DNA from: Streptomyces lavendofoliae
Lineage (GTDB): Bacteria > Actinomycetota > Actinomycetes > Streptomycetales > Streptomycetaceae
Length of the DNA stretch: 64,000 bases
Assembly (NCBI RefSeq): GCF_014649735.1
Contig: NZ_BMTP01000007.1
Location: 186,001 to 250,000, forward strand
Direction of reading: 5' to 3'
A program made the translations under genes and the position numbers. Position 1 is the first letter of the stretch. The number at the start of each line of letters is the position of its first letter. Under the pieces are notes generated by a model that worked only from the letters and a program-made list of their open reading frames with translations, ran no database searches and was not told the origin of the DNA. Positions 43,001-48,550 of the stretch are shown piece after piece.

Positions 43001-43353
43001 ACGGCAAGGTCGTGGGCTCCTCCGCCGACGGCGACTCGGAGGAGGCGGTCTCGCTGGTGAAGCCCGCTCCGGGCACGTACACGATCGTCGTCGACGGGTA
43101 CGCCGTGCCCGCCGGCACGACCACGTACGACTACAAGGACGTGTACTTCTCGTCCGCGCTCGGCACCCTGAAGGTCGACGAGACCAAGCCGGTCCCCCTG
43201 CCGAGCGGCGCCACGGCGCAGGTCTCGGCGGAGGTGCTGGTGAACGGCGCGGCTCCCGAGGGACGGCAGTTCTTCGGCGAGGTGTCGCTGCTGACGGCGC
43301 GCGGCACGGCCGCGGGCACGGGCAGCGTCGTGATCGGCAAGGTCACGCCGTAG
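40027..43353 (+). CDS. Large secreted subtilisin-family (S8) serine peptidase
   Basis: A 1108-residue protein. A signal peptide (basic start, hydrophobic stretch about residues 24-44, cleavage near VLAAD) is followed by an I9-like propeptide. The S8 catalytic domain has D223 (ILDSGVDLDHP), H401 (DHGSHVAG) and S594 (GTSMSSPQAAG). About 170 residues are inserted between D and H. Three or so beta-sandwich modules complete the C-terminus (PPC-like at about 790-1000). ATG 40027 or ATG 40033 may start it. Monocistronic with a strong terminator. Broad extracellular protein digestion is the expected role. Confidence 0.93.
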   Translation: MLMTTLESPGSISGRPAPGRRRAARVAAAAGLVAALVAAGTAPVLAADPADPSPPKPAPSSATADKLGQADAERLAEAEAAGRKTVTVMVATAPGQTEQVAGQLDGVAGATVGTTYDKLGYVRATLPTAKAESALASAAKLPSVKGIDLQYEIALDDPSPDAGQSAARGATGAATGTTATYPGPGARTPAKNPYNPSFETGAVEFVRDHPKADGRGVTIGILDSGVDLDHPALQRTTTGERKITDWVTATDPVTDGDGTWRRMNVAVEGPTFTADGRTFTAPAGKHAYSRFEEAVTRGGDMAGDLNRDGDTTDAWGVLYDAAAGTVRVDLNDNADFTDDVAMKPYKDGFQIGHFGTDDPATEVAERIPFVVEIRKDVVYNAAGDKADHVNIGVVESDHGSHVAGITAAHGLFGGKMNGAAPGAKLVSSRACTWSGGCTNTALTEGMADLVINRGVDIVNMSIGGLPALNSGDNARAELYGRLIDTYGVQLVISAGNEGPGINTIGDPGLADKVVSVGAAISRETWAANYNSVVEKKYAMFPFSSRGPREDGGFTPTISAPGSAVNTIPLWMAGAGVPETSYKLPAGYGMLNGTSMSSPQAAGASALLISAARQKKIELSPLTLRTALTSTARRISGVAAHEQGAGLIDVVEAWESVKDGATAHDYKVEAPVDTALDQHLAKPGTGIYDREGGLKAGQKKVYDVTITRTSGPDRPVEHELDLKYDDGTFRILGDDEVDLPLNKPVTVKVQARPGSAGVHSAILEADDEDTEGVDKQILATVVVSQDLSKAPYTFSASGSVQRNSHKSYFVTVPEGAKALEVAIGGLKEKSQTRFIAIHPYGVAVEDTASNRCYPHYNPANTCRPDVRSYADPAPGVWEIEVESRRTSPDLDNPYKLDVTLLGAAFDPAVKTVPEAGVGTPAAVDWKVTNTFAAIDGRLKGGSLGSAKVAAPTIADHQSQTSTVTVGEGVERLDVVIGNTSDKGADLDLTVKKDGKVVGSSADGDSEEAVSLVKPAPGTYTIVVDGYAVPAGTTTYDYKDVYFSSALGTLKVDETKPVPLPSGATAQVSAEVLVNGAAPEGRQFFGEVSLLTARGTAAGTGSVVIGKVTP

Positions 43354-43382
43354 CCGTGGCCGCGGACGCCCGCGGCTGAAGG

Positions 43383-43417
43383 GGAAGAGGCGCAGGCCGA
43401 TGGCCTGCGCCTCTTCC
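43383..43417. terminator. Bidirectional terminator after the S8 peptidase gene
   Basis: A perfect 16-bp stem (GGAAGAGGCGCAGGCC arms at 43383-43398 and 43402-43417) with a GAT loop between converging genes. Confidence 0.85.
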
Positions 43418-43445
43418 GCGTCCCCGGACCGCGCGGCCGGAGGCG

Positions 43446-43817
43446 TCAGGAGCGGATGCCGCCGATGTTGATGTCGCAGACCCGCTCGATGAACTGCCCG
43501 ACCTCATGGCTGGACGCGCGAGCCGCCTTCTCGTCCTCCGGCTCGGGGTGGTCGTACCAGGAGGTCAGCCGGTCGAACGTCGGGGCGACGCCGTCCGGGG
43601 CGCTCCTGCCGAGGTCCTCGATGATGTGCTGCCGCTTGTGCGGCGTGAGTTCCTCACTGCGCTGGAGGTCCAGGGGGGCGGCCGTCTCGCAGAACTCCGC
43701 GTGGCGCGCGGAGTTCCGGAACGCCTCCTCCTCCGAGTCCCGCGTGACGAGGAAACCCGTCACGGCGAGCGCGGCGGCCGAGACGCCCGCCGCTATGGCG
43801 ATGGCTGATCTGCGCAT
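43446..43817 (-). CDS. Small exported or membrane-anchored protein of unknown function
   Basis: A 123-residue protein with an uncleaved signal anchor or signal peptide (residues 4-25, MRRSAIAIAAGVSAAALAVTG). It then has a charged domain with two cysteines (C43 and C114 in ERVCDI), which could form one disulfide outside the cell. I recognise no family. It starts 3 bp after the stop of the metallopeptidase-like gene, so they are in one operon. Confidence 0.72.
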   Translation of the reverse strand: MRRSAIAIAAGVSAAALAVTGFLVTRDSEEEAFRNSARHAEFCETAAPLDLQRSEELTPHKRQHIIEDLGRSAPDGVAPTFDRLTSWYDHPEPEDEKAARASSHEVGQFIERVCDINIGGIRS

Positions 43818-43820
43818 GGC

Positions 43821-44345
43821 TCAGGTCCCCGCCTTGATGGCGTTCAGGTCGTGCTGGTCATAGCGGGTCGGCCATATCTCCACCCGCATGCAGGAGTTGT
43901 TGTCCGTGTCGTTGCTTCTGGCGCGGTGGCCGAGGTCGGCGGTGTGGCCGAACTCGTGACAGCCCAGGCTCTTCCACTGGGAGGCGGACTTGCTGTAGCT
44001 CTGGTTGAGCCGGACGCGGACGATGTCGCACGAGGTCCACAGGGCGTTCCAGTCGGTGCAGTCGGTGCGGCCGTGCCAGCCCGTGTCACCGTACGAGCCG
44101 TCGTAGACCTCGATGTCACCGCCACCCCACGAGGTGGAGATCACGCTGCGCTCGAGTTCGGCCTTTCCGTGGTTCATCGCGGACGTCCCGTTGGCCGTCA
44201 GGCTGAATCCCTTGACGGCCTGATTCCTGTTGTCCGGGTCCGTGCCGCTGTCGTCGTGACCGGCGTACGAGGTGGCGGGGAAGGCCATGAGGAGCACGGC
44301 GCTCATGGCGACGGCGCCTGAGATCCGGAGGGAGGTGGAGGGCAT
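43821..44345 (-). CDS. Secreted metzincin-like zinc metallopeptidase (putative)
   Basis: A 174-residue exported protein. The signal peptide ends near SYAG (residue 29). The compact domain carries HEFGHTADLGH at 130-140: H130, E131, H134 and H140 match the metzincin HExxHxxGxxH pattern, except that the glycine is aspartate (D137). Four cysteines (near 96, 106, 129 and 153) could form two disulfides. The size is like snapalysin or small matrixin domains of Streptomyces. ATG at 44345 has AAAGAGG upstream; the 41-codon extension is rejected. Middle gene of the exported-protein operon. Confidence 0.75.
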   Translation of the reverse strand: MPSTSLRISGAVAMSAVLLMAFPATSYAGHDDSGTDPDNRNQAVKGFSLTANGTSAMNHGKAELERSVISTSWGGGDIEVYDGSYGDTGWHGRTDCTDWNALWTSCDIVRVRLNQSYSKSASQWKSLGCHEFGHTADLGHRARSNDTDNNSCMRVEIWPTRYDQHDLNAIKAGT

Positions 44346-44391
44346 GCGGATGCCTCTTTCTGGGTGTGGGTCCCCTGGAGCGGGCGGACGG

Positions 44392-45162
44392 TCAGCTGGA
44401 CGACGGGTACGGCGTGGGCTCCGAGCCGTCGTCGGTGGAGCCGTCCGGGATCGGCTCCTCGGCGCCACTGTCCGGCGCGGGGGACTCCGCGGCCGGGCCG
44501 GTGACCTCGGTGGGCTCCGCCAGCGGCGTCAGCACCTGCTGGTTCTTCTTGTCGAGCATCCACCGGATCTGGAAGGCCAGCTCGTCCGGCTGGTAACCGG
44601 TCAGGGCGGCGGCGAGTTCGGAACCCGGCTCGGCGGAGGACTGCAGCCAGCCGCCCTTGTCCAGCGCCCTGGACTGGGTGTTCACCAGCCGCCAGCGCTG
44701 GCCGTCGTCCGTCTTGCGCAGGAAGTAGAAGCCGGTGTCACCGACGTTGCTCCACGCGACGTTCTCCACCTGGTAGCCGTTGCCGTCGGCGTCCCAGCCG
44801 TACTCCTCCATGACGAGGGTGGTCGTCGCGCCCTGGTAGTTCTTCAGCGTGTCCGTGACCTGGAGCGTGACGTCGCGGGCCTGTTCGACGCCACCGGTCT
44901 CCTCACTGCCGGAGGTCCGCCCCGGCTGCACGCCGGTGACCTTCGCCTGGACGACGACGGGCGAGGTGGCGAGCAGTTCGCTCAGGCTCTTGAAGTCGAA
45001 CACCTCACGGCCGTGGAGGATGCGCTCCGCCTGGACGTCGCGGTGCGGCGCCGCCGGACTTCCGTCGGCCGCGCCGCTCCAGGCGGCCGCCCCCACGACG
45101 ATTCCGGCCACCGCCGCGCAGACGGTGATTCTTCGGGCAAGGCTCGCTTTCGAGACCCGCAC
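44392..45162 (-). CDS. Exported protein with beta-rich domain, first gene of exported-protein operon
   Basis: A 256-residue protein. The hydrophobic N-terminal segment (about residues 10-30, RRITVCAAVAGIVVGAAAWSG) is a signal peptide or anchor. A beta-rich domain follows (VVVQAKVTGVQPG, VTLQVTDTLKNYQG, VGDTGFYFLRKTDDG), then a Pro/Ser/Asp/Glu-rich tail after about residue 215. GTG at 45162 has a GGTGGGGGGG ribosome site. The domain pattern resembles the outer domain of the neighbouring anti-sigma-like protein. No named family is recognised. Confidence 0.72.
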   Translation of the reverse strand: MRVSKASLARRITVCAAVAGIVVGAAAWSGAADGSPAAPHRDVQAERILHGREVFDFKSLSELLATSPVVVQAKVTGVQPGRTSGSEETGGVEQARDVTLQVTDTLKNYQGATTTLVMEEYGWDADGNGYQVENVAWSNVGDTGFYFLRKTDDGQRWRLVNTQSRALDKGGWLQSSAEPGSELAAALTGYQPDELAFQIRWMLDKKNQQVLTPLAEPTEVTGPAAESPAPDSGAEEPIPDGSTDDGSEPTPYPSSS

Positions 45163-45184
45163 GGGTACCCCCCCACCATGAATG

Positions 45185-45323
45185 AGGCGCGGAAAACCTT
45201 TCCGCGCCTTCGATCTTGATGACCGACAGTAGGTGGGTCCCCACAGTGCGCACATAACCTTTTCCGCCATAAGAATTCGGTCGGCATGGCAGAAAAGGTA
45301 CTTTTATTTTCGAAAACGTTTTC
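45185..45323. promoter_or_regulatory. AT-rich stacked inverted repeats between sigma operon and exported-protein operon
   Basis: Several palindromes are seen. One is an 11-bp hairpin (AGGCGCGGAAA/TTTCCGCGCCT, 45185-45209). Another is a 14-bp inverted repeat with one mismatch (45257-45270 / 45286-45299, ACCTTTTC...GAAAAGGT). Overlapping perfect palindromes TTTTCGAAAA (45307-45316) and GAAAACGTTTTC (45312-45323) also occur. The last looks like a LacI/GalR-type operator. The segment is far more AT-rich than its surroundings and is the upstream region of the gene at 44392. Confidence 0.6.
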
Positions 45324-45326
45324 CCG

Positions 45327-46121
45327 TCACCCCGGCGAATCGCACGCCATGCCGCGCGACGCAGGCAGCGCGGCCTGCATCCATTCCCGGGTGGTCGCCA
45401 CCTCGGCTCCGGTGAAATGCAGCACCGGCTCGTCCGGGAAACGGGAAATACTCACCAGTATCCGTTCTCCCGCGCCAAAAAAGGCCGCTTCTTCGCGTGG
45501 CACGGAGAATTCCGTCTCCTCAGGGCCCCTGGCCGGCTTCAGGTACCGGTCGACCGCCAGCACGACGCGGGTGCGCTCACCGTCCGGTTCCGCGCGGGCG
45601 ACGGTTCCCTCGGCGATGACACGCGCGCAGGCCACGACGCCCTCGGAGGACAACTTGGCCGCGCCCTCGTCCTCACCCCCGGCCGCCACACGCAGCACCC
45701 CCACGCCCGCGGCCGAGACGAGCACCGCGACCGAGGCGGCCAGCACCCACGTCCGGGGCCGCCACCGCCTGGCGGCTGGGCGGATCGCCGCACCGGGGAC
45801 AGCCGGACCGCCTCCGGTCACCTCGCCGGCCAGCGCGTCCCCGATCAACCGGACCTGCGCCCGAAGTACCCGCACGTCCCCGGCCGCGGCCGCGTACCGG
45901 GCCCGGGTGCCCGCGTCGGCGCCCTCGGGCACCGGCTCACCGAGCAGGATCGCCATCAGCGCGCCGTCGGCCGCGTCGGCCCCGTCCGCACGCCGGCCGG
46001 AGCCGTTCTCCCTCATACCGCTCCCGGCCACGCCGCTCTCCTCCACACCGCTCCGGTCCACGCCGTTCCCCTCCGCACCACTTCCGGTCACGCCGTCCTC
46101 GCCCCCTCGCCGCACGGTCAC
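45327..46121 (-). CDS. Membrane protein coupled to ECF sigma factor (putative anti-sigma factor)
   Basis: A 264-residue protein. The N-terminal 50 residues are a Gly/Ser/Glu repeat (SGAEGNGVDRSGVEES) encoded by a DNA repeat. A soluble helical part follows (LMAILLGEPVPEGADAGTRARY...VRLIGDALAGE), then one membrane helix (about residues 135-155) and an outer beta domain with FFGAGERILVSI. GTG at 46121 overlaps the sigma gene stop by 4 bp (GTGA), the usual sign of a sigma/anti-sigma pair. It lacks the zinc-binding HxxxCxxC of ZAS anti-sigmas, so the assignment rests on context and topology. Confidence 0.72.
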   Translation of the reverse strand: MTVRRGGEDGVTGSGAEGNGVDRSGVEESGVAGSGMRENGSGRRADGADAADGALMAILLGEPVPEGADAGTRARYAAAAGDVRVLRAQVRLIGDALAGEVTGGGPAVPGAAIRPAARRWRPRTWVLAASVAVLVSAAGVGVLRVAAGGEDEGAAKLSSEGVVACARVIAEGTVARAEPDGERTRVVLAVDRYLKPARGPEETEFSVPREEAAFFGAGERILVSISRFPDEPVLHFTGAEVATTREWMQAALPASRGMACDSPG

Positions 46122-46636
46122 ACCACCTCGTCCACACGCAGTCGCGCCCGCATGGCCTTCGCCGCCGCATGCAGACGGCTTTTGACCGTTCCTTCGGGTA
46201 TGCCCAGCTCCACAGCCATCTGCGGCACGGTCAGGTCCGCGTAGAAGCGGAGCACCAGGACCTGCCGCTGCGCGGGCGGCAGCGCGTCCAGCCCCTCGGC
46301 GACCGTGAGTGCCAGCAGCCTGGACTCCTGCTCCCCCGGGACCTGCTCGTTCCACAGCCCGAGCCGGCCGAGCCGGGCGGCCGTGCGCTCCAGCCGGTGG
46401 CGGGCCCGGTGCCAGTCGGCCGCGATGCGGGAAGCCACCACCGCCGCCCACGCTCCGACGTCCCGTGGGGGCTCGTCACCACCGGCTCCGCGCTCCAGCA
46501 GGCGGAGCCGGACCTGCTGGAGGCCGTCCTGGAGGTCGGCCTGCGGTACGCCACCGAGCGCGAGGACGGCACACACCCTCTTCACCTGCGAGGGGTCGAG
46601 CGGATCGTCCCCGGGGCCCGGGGCTGTTCTGGTCAC
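46118..46636 (-). CDS. ECF-family RNA polymerase sigma factor
   Basis: A 172-residue sigma factor. The sigma-2 region is short and divergent (residues 20-80). The sigma-4 helix-turn-helix is clear: LPPAQRQVLVLRFYADLTVPQMAVELGIPEGTVKSRLHAAAKAMR, about residues 115-160. GTG at 46636 has GGGAGG 10 nt upstream; the 50-codon open-frame extension is proline/cysteine-rich noise. The coupled membrane gene downstream is its likely anti-sigma factor. A GCGAAC-N17-CGTCG promoter precedes it, which suggests autoregulation. Confidence 0.88.
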   Translation of the reverse strand: MTRTAPGPGDDPLDPSQVKRVCAVLALGGVPQADLQDGLQQVRLRLLERGAGGDEPPRDVGAWAAVVASRIAADWHRARHRLERTAARLGRLGLWNEQVPGEQESRLLALTVAEGLDALPPAQRQVLVLRFYADLTVPQMAVELGIPEGTVKSRLHAAAKAMRARLRVDEVV

Positions 46637-46671
46637 CAAGGACTGCCTCCCGACGGATGGTGTTTCCCCTA

Positions 46672-46699
46672 CGACGTGGGAGTCCGTGGAAACGTTCGC
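46672..46699 (-). promoter_or_regulatory. Candidate ECF-type autoregulatory promoter
   Basis: On the minus strand GCGAAC (46699-46694), a 17-bp spacer, and CGTCG (46676-46672) fit the ECF pattern GGAAC-N16-18-CGTC. The expected start of transcription lies about 30 bp upstream of the sigma gene's GTG. Confidence 0.5.
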
Positions 46700-46806
46700 C
46701 CGTCCGGCACCTGGACAATCGATTGGACAAGGAGGCCCCGGACATACGCATGATGGGTGGGGGCAGCCAGGCCCGCCAGCTCGCACATGTGTACGGAGGA
46801 GTCCCC

Positions 46807-47826
46807 GTGAAGGTCGGAATCGTCGGAGCCACCGGTCAGGTCGGCACGGTCATGCGCAGGATCCTCGCCGAGCGGAACTTCCCGGTCGACGAGCTGCGGC
46901 TGTTCGCCTCCGCCCGCTCGGCGGGCACCGAGCTGGACGGGGTGACGGTCGAGGACGCCTCCAGCGCCGACTACACCGGGCTGGACATCGTGCTGTTCTC
47001 GGCCGGTGGCGCCACTTCCAGGGCGCTCGCCGAGAAGGTCGCCTCGCAGGGTGCCGTGGTGATCGACAACTCCTCCGCCTGGCGCCGGGACCCCGAGGTA
47101 CCGCTGGTCGTCTCCGAGGTGAACCCTCACGCGATCAAGGACCGCCCCAAGGGGATCATCGCCAACCCGAACTGCACCACCATGGCCGCCATGCCGGTGC
47201 TCAAGCCGCTCCACCAGGAGGCGGGCCTGACCGCGCTGGTCGCCACCACGTACCAGGCCGTGTCCGGCTCGGGCCTGGCGGGCGTCGCGGAGCTGGACGG
47301 GCAGGTCAAGGCCGTGGCGGAGAAGGCCGCCGAGCTGACCCATGACGGTGAGGCCGTGGCGTACCCGGAGCCCGGCGTCTACAAGCGCCCGATCGCCTTC
47401 AACGTGCTGCCGCTGGCCGGCGCGATCGTCGACGACGGCTCCTTCGAGACGGACGAGGAGCAGAAGCTCCGCAACGAGTCCCGCAAGATCCTGGAGATCC
47501 CCGGCCTCAAGGTGTCCGGTACGTGCGTGCGCGTCCCGGTCTTCTCCGGCCACTCCCTCCAGGTCAACGCCCGCTTCGAGCGCCCGATCGGCGTGGAGCG
47601 CGCGTACGAGCTGCTGAGGGACGCCGAGGGCGTGGAGCTCTCCGAGATCCCGACCCCGCTCCAGGCGGCCGGCAAGGACGCGTCCTTCGTGGGCCGCATC
47701 CGGGTCGACGAGACGGTCGAGAACGGCCTCGCGCTGTTCGTGTCCAACGACAACCTCCGCAAGGGCGCGGCGCTGAACGCCGTGCAGATCGCGGAGCTGG
47801 TGGCGCGGGAGCTCAAGGGCGCCTGA
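46807..47826 (+). CDS. asd: Aspartate-semialdehyde dehydrogenase
   Basis: A 339-residue enzyme with N-terminal NADP-binding GATGQVGTVM, catalytic C123 in ANPNCTTMA, and the active-site SGSGLAGVAEL segment. It reduces aspartyl phosphate to the semialdehyde for lysine/diaminopimelate, threonine and methionine synthesis. GTG at 46807 is preceded by GAGGAG. The long upstream frame is non-coding shadow. The usual partner ask (aspartokinase) is not adjacent on this side. Divergent from the ECF sigma gene. Confidence 0.95.
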   Translation: MKVGIVGATGQVGTVMRRILAERNFPVDELRLFASARSAGTELDGVTVEDASSADYTGLDIVLFSAGGATSRALAEKVASQGAVVIDNSSAWRRDPEVPLVVSEVNPHAIKDRPKGIIANPNCTTMAAMPVLKPLHQEAGLTALVATTYQAVSGSGLAGVAELDGQVKAVAEKAAELTHDGEAVAYPEPGVYKRPIAFNVLPLAGAIVDDGSFETDEEQKLRNESRKILEIPGLKVSGTCVRVPVFSGHSLQVNARFERPIGVERAYELLRDAEGVELSEIPTPLQAAGKDASFVGRIRVDETVENGLALFVSNDNLRKGAALNAVQIAELVARELKGA

Positions 47827-47845
47827 CCCCGGTACGCACCCGCGA

Positions 47846-47879
47846 GAGGGCGGCCACCCCGACGGGGGTGGCCGCCCTC
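47846..47879 (+). terminator. asd terminator hairpin
   Basis: A perfect 15-bp stem (GAGGGCGGCCACCCC arms) with a 4-nt loop, 20 bp after the asd stop. It may also serve the converging DUF1203 gene. Confidence 0.8.
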
Positions 47880-47934
47880 CGCCGTACCCGGACCGGCGCC
47901 CCGCACCCCCCGCCGTACCCGGCGCCCCGCGGCC

Positions 47935-48438
47935 TCAGGGCCGGCGCACCTCGAAGTGGAAGCAGCCGTACTCGACGGCCCGGATGTGGACCAGGGCGAC
48001 GGCCGGGTCGGCGAAGGCTTCCGCGAACGCCCGGTCGAAGCCGTCGGTGGCGTCCTCGGGGATCTCCAGGAGCCGCCCGCCGGCGATCCGGCCCCCCGCG
48101 TCGTAGCGGCGGACGACCCGCAGGGCGCCGGGGCGCGCGAAGGGGTAGCCGGCGCCCCCGCCGGCGGGCCCCGCGCACGCCTCGGCGTGGACGAAGACCG
48201 GGCCCTGTTCGTCGTACGCGCCGGGCGCCGCGCCCGTCGCGGCGGCCCAGCGGCGCAGCGGGGCGTAGGAGACGAGCGCGACGCGCTCCCCCGGCGTGGA
48301 GAGCCGCAGGCAGCAGCGCAGCGGGGAGCCGCCCTCCCCTTCGGTGTACGGGGCGAGGGGGCGGCCCGCGTCGTCGGTCCGGCGCAGGCCCTCCAGGGTG
48401 ACGGGATCGATGGGGCGTGCGGTGTACGTGGTCGTCAT
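47935..48438 (-). CDS. DUF1203 protein
   Basis: A 167-residue cytoplasmic protein with the DUF1203 features: an N-terminal CCLRLSTPGERVALVSYAPL stretch, a VFVHAEAC segment with a His-x-Glu and cysteine, and a C-terminal VEYGCFHFEVRR ending. Members are conserved in many bacteria with no known function. ATG at 48438 is chosen over frame extensions. Divergent from pepN at 48551 with 112 bp between them. Confidence 0.82.
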   Translation of the reverse strand: MTTTYTARPIDPVTLEGLRRTDDAGRPLAPYTEGEGGSPLRCCLRLSTPGERVALVSYAPLRRWAAATGAAPGAYDEQGPVFVHAEACAGPAGGGAGYPFARPGALRVVRRYDAGGRIAGGRLLEIPEDATDGFDRAFAEAFADPAVALVHIRAVEYGCFHFEVRRP

Positions 48439-48550
48439 GCGACCAGCGTGGGGCCGCGGCACCCGGCGGCACTGGCGGTAATCGGTCATCGCGTTCCCCG
48501 CCCGCCGTGGAAGGATGACCGGAAACGTCACACAACGAGGAGATGACCGG

